The notes beneath the pieces are model-generated. The model saw only the letters and a list, made by a program, of their open reading frames with translations, had not been told where the DNA came from and made no database searches. From contig CABUBX010000143.1 in NCBI GenBank assembly GCA_902489925.1, positions 1-5,075 of the forward strand: DNA of 5,075 nt, written 5' to 3'. The position numbers were made by a program, and so were the translations under genes. This DNA is from an uncultured Lachnospiraceae bacterium (GTDB lineage: Bacteria; Bacillota; Clostridia; Lachnospirales; Lachnospiraceae). Each line of letters starts with the position of its first letter. Positions within the stretch are counted from its first letter, which is position 1. Shown here in pieces: positions 1 through 4,259 of this stretch.

Positions 1-452
1 AAATCCGTCATAAGATGGTGCACGACATCACAACACGTTTGAACCAGTTTAGCTTAAATACAGTTGTTTCCGGTTTTATGGAATATACAAATAAGCTGAC
101 TGAAATGTCAAGAAAGGGCGGCATCGACAAAGCAACCCTTGAGACAGCAGCCATTTTGATTGCACCGTTTGCACCGCATCTCGGTGAGGAATTATGGCAG
201 CAGTTGGGTCATGACACATCTGTATTTGACAACAAGTGGCCTGAGGCAGATAAGGAAGCGATGAAGGATGAGGAAGTCACAATCGCTGTACAGATTAACG
301 GTAAGACAAAATGCACAATTGAGATTGATGTGAAGGCTGCCAAGGACGATGTTCTTGCAGCAGCAAAAGAAGCACTCGGTGCAAAGCTTTCAGGAAACAT
401 TATTAAAGAAATTTATGTTCCGGGAAGAATTGTCAACATTGTTGCAAAATAA
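1..452 (+). CDS. leuS: Leucyl-tRNA synthetase, C-terminal fragment (5' end outside window)
   Basis: Class I aminoacyl-tRNA synthetase that charges tRNA-Leu with leucine in the cytoplasm. Only about the last 150 residues are present; the frame is open to the left edge (first whole codon at base 3), so the Met codon at base 15 is internal. The visible part starts in the helical anticodon-binding domain (IRHKMVHDITTRLNQF, then a conserved IAPFAPHLGEELWQQLG segment). It ends with the typical small C-terminal domain: VQINGKTK, a Lys/Ala-rich helix, and the closing YVPGRIVNIVAK, which matches the usual bacterial LeuS C-terminus. The HIGH and KMSKS catalytic motifs and the editing domain lie outside the window. 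The stop codon is intact, and the next gene starts 9 bases later behind a ribosome binding site, so co-transcription is likely. Confidence 0.95.
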   Translation, partial: IRHKMVHDITTRLNQFSLNTVVSGFMEYTNKLTEMSRKGGIDKATLETAAILIAPFAPHLGEELWQQLGHDTSVFDNKWPEADKEAMKDEEVTIAVQINGKTKCTIEIDVKAAKDDVLAAAKEALGAKLSGNIIKEIYVPGRIVNIVAK

Positions 453-461
453 GGAGATTTT

Positions 462-713
462 ATGAATCAAAAGACAAATGGATTTGAAATTGCGGCACTT
501 GTGCTTGGTATTGTAAGTATTCCGCTGTCATGTCTTCATGCCACATTGGGAATTATAGCCGCGGTTGTCGGCATTGTGATGGCAGTCAAGGCGAAAAAGT
601 GCGGCGGCGCAGCGATGACAACAGCCGGACTTATATGCTCGATTATCGGCTGTGCTTTCGGCGTATTAAACCTCTTAGCCGGTGCGATTCTTGTCATTTT
701 GGCACTTGCGTAA
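462..713 (+). CDS. Small two-helix membrane protein, DUF4190-like
   Basis: An 83-residue, very hydrophobic protein of unknown function. Two membrane segments are visible, about residues 9-41 and 50-82, both rich in Ala, Gly, Ile and Val. They are joined by a short basic loop (VKAKKCGGA) that should face the cytoplasm. The opening NGFEIAALVLGIVSI and the TTAGLICSIIG turn are typical of DUF4190-type proteins, which have a helical hairpin with a G-hyd-hyd-LGI pattern near the start of each helix; this assignment is by pattern recognition only. The start is well supported by AAGGAG (451-456) five bases before the ATG. It follows leuS by 9 bases, and the next ATG lies one base after its stop, so it is the middle gene of a compact leuS operon tail. 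Four Cys residues occur, but there is no lipobox or catalytic motif. Confidence 0.8.
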   Translation: MNQKTNGFEIAALVLGIVSIPLSCLHATLGIIAAVVGIVMAVKAKKCGGAAMTTAGLICSIIGCAFGVLNLLAGAILVILALA

Positions 714-714
714 A

Positions 715-1113
715 ATGAGGACGCACAAAAACAGAACAGCCGAGGATATATTATTTTGGCTTGGCATCATTTTTATTGTTGCTTTTGCAGTCCTTTGGCC
801 GTTGTTTTTAAAGGCTGCGCCAAGCCTTCGGCTTGAATGTCGGTTTTATGCGGTAACAGGTTTTTACTGTCCGGCCTGCGGCGGCACAAGAGCCTTAAAT
901 GCCCTGCTTTCAGGTCATCTGCTTTTGTCGCTGAGATTAAACCCTGCGGTTGCCTTTGGGGCAGCGGTGTTTGCCCTCTTTATGGTGACGCAGGCTATTG
1001 AACGGCTGTCCCGTCATCGGCTTAAAATCGGACTTAAGTACAGAAATATTTATGTTTATCTGTGGCTTTGTATTCTTTTAATCTGGTGGATTATAAGAAA
1101 TATAAACAGATAA
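715..1113 (+). CDS. DUF2752 family membrane protein
   Basis: A 132-residue inner-membrane protein of unknown biochemical role. The diagnostic feature is the CPACGGTRA motif at residues 52-60, right after a hydrophobic FYAVTGFY stretch and followed by a helix with LNPA; this is the hallmark of DUF2752, where the two Cys and TRA are conserved. Membrane segments are seen at about residues 12-33, 72-95 and 111-128, and the protein ends with a basic tail (RNINR). The frame stays open upstream to a GTG at 682, but that start would overlap the previous gene by 32 bases and has no ribosome binding site. The ATG at 715 lies one base after the preceding stop (TAAAATG), an arrangement suited to translational coupling, so I chose it although it also lacks a clear Shine-Dalgarno. 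It is followed within 13 bases by an intrinsic terminator and is thus the last gene of the unit. Confidence 0.85.
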   Translation: MRTHKNRTAEDILFWLGIIFIVAFAVLWPLFLKAAPSLRLECRFYAVTGFYCPACGGTRALNALLSGHLLLSLRLNPAVAFGAAVFALFMVTQAIERLSRHRLKIGLKYRNIYVYLWLCILLIWWIIRNINR

Positions 1114-1125
1114 GCCGGAGAAATG

Positions 1126-1161
1126 AATGCCATCGTCTTTTTACAGGCGATGGCATTTTTT
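1126..1161 (+). terminator. Intrinsic terminator of the leuS-DUF4190-DUF2752 unit
   Basis: A perfect 10-bp stem, AATGCCATCG (1126-1135) with CGATGGCATT (1148-1157), closes a 12-base loop and runs into a T tract (1156-1161). It starts 13 bases after the DUF2752 stop. On the minus strand the hairpin is followed by a mixed sequence with no T run, so it would serve the convergent gene at 1166-1741 only weakly, if at all. Confidence 0.9.
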
Positions 1162-1165
1162 AAAA

Positions 1166-1741
1166 TCAGCTGTGCTGCTGCATGGAAGCTTTAAGCTGTT
1201 CAAACATGGCAAGCTGCTGAGGGGTGAGCATTGATTTTAATGTATTTTCCATTTCCGGGCTTTTCTGAAAATTTTGCATAAAGGCGGCTGCATCGAATCC
1301 GGGATTTTTTGCTTGGGCATGCATGGCGCCGTCGGTTTGGGCTGCTGTCTGATTGATGTCACCGCCGAGGGCGCCTAAGCTGTTTAAGATTTTAGAAAAC
1401 TCAGGTGAGCTTGCCAATTCCTGATATTTTTCATAAAGCTTGCCCATTTTGAGCATGCCAAGCATCTTATCAATCGCCTCTGCCTGAGATGAATCACAAT
1501 ATTTGCGCAAATCGCAAAGCATTTCCTCGGGTGACGGCCTTTTCCCGGAAACAGAGCAGATGGACAGCTCATTATCATCTGAAAAACAAATCAGTGTTTT
1601 TTTTAATTCAAGAAATTTTGCGGTCAGCGCCAGCGCCCGTGCCTGCGGCGGCTGTACATAGGGGATGGCAGCTTTTAAAAGATTTGCCGTATTGTCCGAG
1701 AGCTTTTCCTCGAGTGGGTGTGTATGCATGGAATCAGCCAT
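1166..1741 (-). CDS. Hypothetical protein, Gln/Met-rich and mostly helical
   Basis: A 191-residue soluble protein that I cannot assign to a characterised family. There is no signal peptide or membrane segment. Residues about 15-50 form a likely helix pair (TANLLKAAIPYVQPPQARALALTAKF begins there), followed by a charged variable stretch. A second helical block at 85-122 (MLGMLKMGKLYEKYQELA) follows, then a Gly/Gln/Ala linker (124-150). The tail is Met/Gln/Phe-rich (FMQNFQKSPEMENTLKSML, then LTPQQLAMFEQLKASMQQ). The start at 1741 is preceded by AAAGGA about 12 bases upstream, a long spacing; no better in-frame start is seen, and Met5 (1729) has no ribosome binding site. It appears to be monocistronic: a terminator lies upstream at 1821-1849 and a -10-like TATAAT lies at 1777-1772. 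The gene is clearly coding (long frame, ribosome binding site, sensible composition), but its role is unknown. Its place next to a Cys-rich, possibly spore-related protein is only a weak hint. Confidence 0.75.
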   Translation of the reverse strand: MADSMHTHPLEEKLSDNTANLLKAAIPYVQPPQARALALTAKFLELKKTLICFSDDNELSICSVSGKRPSPEEMLCDLRKYCDSSQAEAIDKMLGMLKMGKLYEKYQELASSPEFSKILNSLGALGGDINQTAAQTDGAMHAQAKNPGFDAAAFMQNFQKSPEMENTLKSMLTPQQLAMFEQLKASMQQHS

Positions 1742-1771
1742 GAATGATTCACATCCTTTCGCAATTTATGT

Positions 1772-1801
1772 ATTATATATATGCATGGATAAAAATACGA
1801 A
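1772..1801 (-). promoter_or_regulatory. Candidate promoter for the 191-residue hypothetical gene
   Basis: On the minus strand a perfect -10 hexamer TATAAT (1777-1772) lies about 30 bases before the start codon. The best -35 is weak: TTCGTA (1801-1796) with an 18-base spacer matches the consensus at only three positions. The location between the upstream gene's terminator and this gene's ribosome binding site fits an independent promoter, but the surrounding TATATATA run makes chance matches likely. Confidence 0.35.
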
Positions 1802-1804
1802 GAA

Positions 1805-1849
1805 CCGTAAGGCTTTACGGAAAAAGGCGCCCGGAAAGTATCCGGGCGC
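1805..1849 (-). terminator. Intrinsic terminator of the Cys-rich protein gene, with a second small hairpin
   Basis: Read on the minus strand, a perfect 9-bp GC-rich stem (GCGCCCGGA / TCCGGGCGC, 1849-1841 with 1835-1827) closes a 5-base loop. It is followed by C and five T (1826-1821), starting 10 bases after the stop at 1860. A second hairpin lies directly downstream (CCGTAA-AGCC-TTACGG, 1820-1805), followed by a T-rich stretch. The first is a classic terminator; the second may be a backup. Confidence 0.9.
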
Positions 1850-1859
1850 ACAGGCAGTA

Positions 1860-2096
1860 TCAGAAGATACTATTGCCGCCGCAGCAGCAGGAAAGCAGAA
1901 GCAGGATAATAATAAAGCTGCAGCAATCATCGCCGCCTAAAAAATTATTATTGCCTGAGCATCCGCATCCGCCGCCGTTATTTCCGCAGCAGCATAAGAG
2001 GATAAGAATCCAGAGCCATGAACAGGAATTGTTATTGTTGTTTGTTGTGCAGCCGCAATCATTATTGCAGCAGCCGGTAGCAGCTAAATCACTCAT
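1860..2096 (-). CDS. Small Cys/Asn/Gly-rich protein, clostridial 'high-cysteine HCB protein 13'-like
   Basis: A 78-residue protein with 15 Cys and about 13 Asn. The MSDLAATGCC start and the alternation of Cys/Asn/Gly blocks with hydrophobic blocks match the small proteins of Clostridia that databases name 'chorion class high-cysteine HCB protein 13'; this is recognised by pattern, and no function is established. It contains a visible duplication: Cys-Ser-Trp, a hydrophobic run, then CCCGNN (25-40), repeated as Cys-Ser-Phe, a hydrophobic run, then CCCGGN (59-75). The hydrophobic runs (27-34 and 61-68) are too short for ordinary membrane spans. The frame is open upstream to 2231, but a perfect GGAGG (2109-2105) eight bases before the ATG at 2096 fixes the start. 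A spore-coat or structural, disulphide- or metal-linked role is plausible from composition only. A palindromic TCATACTATGA at 2129-2139 reads CATAGTAT on this strand, resembling a sporulation-sigma -10 element, but no convincing -35 was found. Confidence 0.85.
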   Translation of the reverse strand: MSDLAATGCCNNDCGCTTNNNNNSCSWLWILILLCCCGNNGGGCGCSGNNNFLGGDDCCSFIIILLLLSCCCGGNSIF

Positions 2097-2104
2097 AGTG
2101 TTTG

Positions 2105-2109
2105 CCTCC
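2105..2109 (-). promoter_or_regulatory. Ribosome binding site that fixes the start of the Cys-rich protein
   Basis: GGAGG on the minus strand, eight bases before the ATG at 2096. It rules out the longer frame to 2231, whose extra 45 residues would also overlap the start of the divergent mnmM gene. Confidence 0.85.
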
Positions 2110-2192
2110 AAAGGTTTTTGCTTTTGATTCATACTATGAGCGCACGGCCTGTCCTGATACACAAAAAATAAAAAAATTAAGGAGAAATTTTT

Positions 2193-2762
2193 ATGAGCCT
2201 GTTTGGTAAAAAAATGGTCGATATCGCCCATGAATTATTTGAAGAATATATTTGCGAAGGCGACTGCTGTATCGATGCCACGATGGGAACTGGCTGTGAT
2301 ACATTGAAGCTTTGCCAATGCGTGGGCAGCCGCGGCAGAGTCTATGCCTTTGACATCCAGCCGGAAGCGCTTGCACAGACAAAGGCGCTTTTATCTGCAT
2401 TTAATATGGAAGAAAGAGCACAGCTTATACAAGATTCCCACGACAAAATTGAAGCTTATGTGCACGAAAATATTCAGGCCTTTGTTTTTAATCTCGGATA
2501 TTTGCCGGGCGGCAATCCAAATGTTATTACAAAAAAAGACACAACCGAAAGGGCGCTTTTTACGTGCCTGAAGCTTTTAAAAGCAGGCGGTATCGGCATT
2601 GTTGCGGCATATTACGGTCATAAAGGCGGTGCAGAAGAAAAAAATCATGTCGATAAATTGTTACATATGCTGCCTGTAAAAAATTTTGATGTCATAAAGC
2701 TTGAAAGCCACAACAGACATAACTTTCCGCCGATTTTATATATGATTAAACGGAAAAAATAG
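2193..2762 (+). CDS. mnmM: tRNA U34 5-aminomethyl methyltransferase MnmM (YtqB family)
   Basis: A 189-residue class I SAM-dependent methyltransferase, close to the size of the Bacillus subtilis YtqB protein. The family (formerly 'putative rRNA methylase') is known to convert 5-aminomethyl-2-thiouridine to 5-methylaminomethyl-2-thiouridine at the wobble position of certain tRNAs in Gram-positive bacteria, doing the last step that MnmC does in E. coli. Visible motifs are the SAM-binding DATMGTGCDT (28-37), the acidic end of strand 2 in YAFDIQP (Asp54), DSHD (81-84), the family signature FNLGYLPGG (99-107), and YYGHKGGAEEK (140-150). The start has AAGGAGA (2179-2185) at good spacing. The upstream neighbour is divergent, and no obvious terminator is seen after the stop. 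Family assignment is firm; the precise substrate is taken from the family. Confidence 0.92.
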   Translation: MSLFGKKMVDIAHELFEEYICEGDCCIDATMGTGCDTLKLCQCVGSRGRVYAFDIQPEALAQTKALLSAFNMEERAQLIQDSHDKIEAYVHENIQAFVFNLGYLPGGNPNVITKKDTTERALFTCLKLLKAGGIGIVAAYYGHKGGAEEKNHVDKLLHMLPVKNFDVIKLESHNRHNFPPILYMIKRKK

Positions 2763-2808
2763 AGAAAAACGTCATCTTCCTGCTTCGACAATGTTTTTGA
2801 ACAGATTG

Positions 2809-2817
2809 TGATAGAAT
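2809..2817 (+). promoter_or_regulatory. Candidate extended -10 promoter for the XRE regulator
   Basis: TG-A-TAGAAT is an exact TGn extended -10 with a five-of-six hexamer. No good -35 is found at 16-18 bases; TTCGACA at 2784-2790 is too far away. Transcription would start near 2824, leaving a leader of about 37 bases before the ATG at 2861. That places the alternative ATG at 2819 before the transcript start, in agreement with the start chosen for the gene. Confidence 0.5.
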
Positions 2818-2845
2818 AATGTCTGATTTCAAAGATAGAATAAAA

Positions 2846-2854
2846 GGAGTGGAG
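2846..2854 (+). promoter_or_regulatory. Ribosome binding site that fixes the XRE gene start
   Basis: GGAGTGGAG gives two overlapping Shine-Dalgarno cores; the second (GGAG, 2851-2854) is six bases from the ATG at 2861. The upstream in-frame ATG at 2819 has no such site. Confidence 0.75.
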
Positions 2855-2860
2855 AAGAAA

Positions 2861-3097
2861 ATGAGAGAAAAAACGTATACGATGACAGAGCTTGGCTATG
2901 CACTTAAAGAATACAGAGTAAGAAATAATATTACGCAGACAGAGCTCGCAAGGGATATCGGTGTCAGCGCCAACACAATCCATCTGTGGGAGACAAGATG
3001 CTGCAGACCGGCCATGAGTTCGCTTGTAGTATTGTCGGAAATACTCGGTGAGCCTTTGGTGGAAATCATCGTGATGGCAAAACAGAAATACAGATAG
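2861..3097 (+). CDS. Small XRE-family helix-turn-helix regulator
   Basis: A 78-residue protein that is essentially a single Cro/C1-type DNA-binding domain. The pattern is clear: LKEYRVRNNITQTELARDIGV (start of helix 1 through helix 2), SANTIHLWETRCCRPA (recognition helix and turn), then LVVLSEILGEPLVEII (helices 4 and 5), ending MAKQKYR. The usual Gln-Glu-x-x-Ala is QTELA here, and the recognition helix has the family's 'I-x-x-W-E' pattern. There is no effector or dimerisation domain, so it probably works as a dimer of HTH domains. It follows mnmM by about 100 bases and has its own candidate promoter, so it may be transcribed both alone and by read-through. Its targets cannot be told from the sequence. 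Such small solo XRE proteins occur both as chromosomal regulators and as antitoxins, but no toxin gene lies next to it. Confidence 0.85.
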   Translation: MREKTYTMTELGYALKEYRVRNNITQTELARDIGVSANTIHLWETRCCRPAMSSLVVLSEILGEPLVEIIVMAKQKYR

Positions 3098-3141
3098 AGA
3101 ATTTCTGACATTATTTTGGCAGAGGTCAATTAAAAATCATA

Positions 3142-3198
3142 AAAACGGCTGAAGCCAACGCCATGAAGTTGAGAGGGCATTGGTCACAGCTGTTTTTT
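3142..3198. terminator. Long imperfect terminator hairpin between convergent genes
   Basis: The outer stem pairs AAAACGGCTG (3142-3151) with CAGCTGTTTT (3187-3196), with one G-U pair on the plus strand. An inner stem, GCCAAcGCC against GGCaTTGGT (3154-3162 with 3176-3184), has one mismatch. A run of six T (3193-3198) follows on the plus strand. On the minus strand the structure ends in five T (3145-3141), but the G-U pair becomes a C-A mismatch. It therefore fits best as terminator of the XRE gene, with possible dual use for the regulator gene whose stop codon lies within its T tract. Confidence 0.75.
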
Positions 3199-3964
3199 AC
3201 TTTGCAAAGATATCTGCTGCCTGTTGTTTAAGAAGCTTTAAAAATTCTTTGCGCTTCCTTGAAGAAACAGGAAAAATCGTTTCATCTTCCATCAATACTT
3301 CGCCCGAATCGGGCAAAAATTCCTTCACATGATTCAGATTAATAATGCAGCCGCGGCGGCAGAGAAAGAAACGGCAGTCAAGCTGAGCTTGAATATCTGA
3401 CAGATTGCCGGAAAATTCAAGATACCGGTTTTTGGCATGGACAGCGATTCGATGGTTTTTGGGATTTGCCTTAAAAAGAAAGATATCGCTGTACGGGATG
3501 GCAATGTCCCGGTCTGATTTTTGTGGGACAACAAAGACAGACTTGTGGGAGAGTGAGCCGCCGGTATGGCGTTTATAAGCTGTAGTTAAACAATTTTTTA
3601 TTTGCTCACGTAAGCTGTCGGCATTATTTTTGACGATATAATCCATTGCCTCAAGCTTATATTCATATGTGTAAAAACTGAAATCGGAGTGGGACGTAAT
3701 AAATACAATAAAACATCTCGGCTCAATTTCCCTGAGCTTTTGTGCCAAATGAAAGCCGCCCAAAGAATCTGTGCCAAGCTCTACATCGAGAAAATAAAGA
3801 CCGCAGTTTTTAGATTTTTTCGCACATTCTAAAATTTCATCGGGGTATTGTGAGGCCAGCACAAGCTTCATATCCGTATCATCAAAAAGGATTGCATCAG
3901 AAATTGTTTTTTTAATAAAATCAAGCTGCCGTTTATCGTCTTCACAAATATAAATATTTATCAT
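3197..3964 (-). CDS. LytTR-family response regulator (AgrA/ComE/VirR type)
   Basis: A 255-residue cytoplasmic transcription factor, the regulator half of a two-component system. The N-terminal receiver domain (about 1-125) starts INIYICEDD with the acidic pocket Glu8-Asp9-Asp10. It has the phospho-acceptor Asp60 in YFLDVEL, Thr90 in FITSH and Lys112 in YIVKNN. The C-terminal LytTR DNA-binding domain (about 142-250) shows IPYSDIFLFKA, the CRRGCIINLNHVKEF block and FPVSSRKRKEF, all typical. LytTR proteins normally bind two 9-bp direct repeats about 12 bp apart near the -35 region. The ATG at 3964 is chosen because AGAGGGA lies seven bases upstream; the ATG at 3982 has no ribosome binding site and sits near the predicted transcript start. 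The partner is the GHKL kinase upstream on the same strand, 273 bases away rather than adjacent, and the gene has its own strong -10. Confidence 0.93.
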   Translation of the reverse strand: MINIYICEDDKRQLDFIKKTISDAILFDDTDMKLVLASQYPDEILECAKKSKNCGLYFLDVELGTDSLGGFHLAQKLREIEPRCFIVFITSHSDFSFYTYEYKLEAMDYIVKNNADSLREQIKNCLTTAYKRHTGGSLSHKSVFVVPQKSDRDIAIPYSDIFLFKANPKNHRIAVHAKNRYLEFSGNLSDIQAQLDCRFFLCRRGCIINLNHVKEFLPDSGEVLMEDETIFPVSSRKRKEFLKLLKQQAADIFAK

Positions 3965-3996
3965 AAAAAATCCCTCTATCATGTAAAATTATCTTT

Positions 3997-4025
3997 ATTA
4001 TACAACAATTGGCGCTGTAAAACAA
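3997..4025 (-). promoter_or_regulatory. Promoter of the LytTR regulator gene
   Basis: On the minus strand: TTGTTT (4025-4020), a 17-base spacer, and a perfect TATAAT (4002-3997), 32 bases before the start codon at 3964. The -35 box matches only TTG--- of the consensus and lies inside the promoter-proximal copy of the direct repeat, so activation or autoregulation by a protein bound there is plausible. Confidence 0.7.
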
Positions 4026-4055
4026 CGATGAGCGTCAAAAAAACAACGTTCATCG
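4019..4055. repeat. Direct and inverted repeat, candidate LytTR operator between divergent promoters
   Basis: Direct repeat: AAAACAACG at 4019-4027 and again at 4040-4048, exactly 21 bp apart (two helical turns, 12-bp gap). This is the geometry of LytTR/AgrA-type sites, although the base sequence differs from the ACAGTTAAG-type consensus. Overlapping it is an inverted repeat: CGATGAGCGT (4026-4035) against ACGTTCATCG (4046-4055), one mismatch in 10 bp, separated by an A-rich 10-base spacer centred at 4040/4041. A lone ACAGTTGTA at 4067-4075 looks more like the classical half-site but is out of register (24 bp from the second repeat). That a protein binds here is inference. Confidence 0.55.
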
Positions 4056-4060
4056 AAATT

Positions 4061-4091
4061 TTGTGCACAGTTGTAAATTGTGATGTATAAT
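4061..4091 (+). promoter_or_regulatory. Candidate divergent promoter reading away from the regulator gene
   Basis: A perfect TATAAT (4086-4091) is preceded by TTGTGC (4061-4066) at a 19-base spacer, longer than optimal, as known for AgrA-activated promoters. Its -10 region AATTGTGATGTATAAT (4076-4091) is nearly identical to the mirror-image region of the regulator promoter, AATTGTTGTATAAT (4010-3997, minus), differing by two inserted bases. Transcription would begin near 4098 and meet AAAGGAG at once (4098-4104), which leaves a very short leader for the small ORF at 4114. Confidence 0.45.
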
Positions 4092-4253
4092 GGCGCTAAA
4101 GGAGAGATACAGGATGTTGCAGATGATTTCAGAAAAGCTGACGGCATTATGGCAGTCCTATTGCCGCATGGCTTAAAAGAGCTTATTGCGGTTGCCGCAG
4201 CTGCAGAAACGGCGACGCTTCTTCCGAATATGAAAAATTACTCGGAAATATGA
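4083..4253 (+). other. Overlapping 56-codon open frame, possibly a gene remnant
   Basis: A second frame over the same stretch, from the ATG at 4083 to TGA at 4253, translates to a plausible soluble sequence (for example IQDVADDFRKADGIMAV, then LKELIAVAAAAETATLLP). Its codons are G-rich at the first position, as in real genes, and the opposite strand in the same register is open with a Ser/Ala/Pro-rich translation, a common shadow of coding DNA. Against it, the ATG overlaps the TATAAT, no ribosome binding site serves it, and its last 16 bases overlap the kinase 3' end. It could be a fragment of a decayed gene. No family is recognised. Apart from this, the peptide ORF, the promoters and the repeats, I see nothing else in the 3965-4237 gap. 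Confidence 0.2.
4114..4176 (+). CDS. Candidate 20-residue amphipathic peptide ORF
   Basis: Small ORF encoding MLQMISEKLTALWQSYCRMA, with AAAGGAG (4098-4104) nine bases before the ATG and a perfect TATAAT just upstream. Placed on a helix, Leu2, Ile5, Leu9, Leu12/Trp13, Tyr16 and Met19 fall on one face, and Gln3, Ser6/Glu7, Thr10, Gln14/Ser15 and Arg18 on the other; net charge is about +1. Short amphipathic peptides controlled by agr-type systems include delta-toxin and phenol-soluble modulins, and AgrD precursors start with an amphipathic helix. However, no AgrD-type core (Cys plus four hydrophobic residues, then an acidic tail) is present. It could also be a chance ORF, a leader peptide or the truncated start of a decayed gene. 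It recalls nothing I can name, so the product is only a proposal. Confidence 0.35.
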   Translation: MLQMISEKLTALWQSYCRMA

Positions 4254-4259
4254 AGCGTC
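4214..4259. repeat. Two-part inverted repeat spanning the kinase stop codon
   Basis: The outer arms GACGCTTC (4214-4221) and GAAGCGTC (4252-4259) pair perfectly over 8 bp. The inner arms TTCCGA (4222-4227) and TCGGAA (4242-4247) pair over 6 bp; an ATAT bulge (4248-4251) sits on one side and a 14-base loop holds the kinase stop codon. Neither strand has a T run after the stem, so it is not a standard terminator. It could act as an mRNA 3'-end stabiliser, a processing site or an attenuating structure in the antisense transcript. Confidence 0.6.

Noticed and set aside
1821..2100. GCCGCAGCAGCA-like runs considered as a tandem DNA repeat
   Set aside because: The runs are irregular and are explained by Cys, Gly and Asn codons of the small protein on the minus strand.
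1665..2127. Plus-strand open frames across the Cys-rich gene region
   Set aside because: Their translations are Gln/Pro/Leu or Ala/Lys low-complexity runs produced by the antisense of Cys/Asn/Gly codons, they cross a strong minus-strand terminator, and they lack ribosome binding sites.
2129..2139. TCATACTATGA palindrome as a promoter for mnmM on the plus strand
   Set aside because: CATACT is only a four-of-six match to a -10, and no -35 is found at 16-18 bases; on the minus strand it is a weak sporulation-sigma candidate without a -35.
2645..2983. Minus-strand 112-codon open frame across the mnmM-XRE junction
   Set aside because: It spans the ends of two well-supported plus-strand genes and has no ribosome binding site or recognisable domain.
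4149..4253. Shorter start (ATG at 4149) for the 56-codon frame
   Set aside because: No Shine-Dalgarno sequence precedes this ATG, so it does not rescue the frame as a normal gene.
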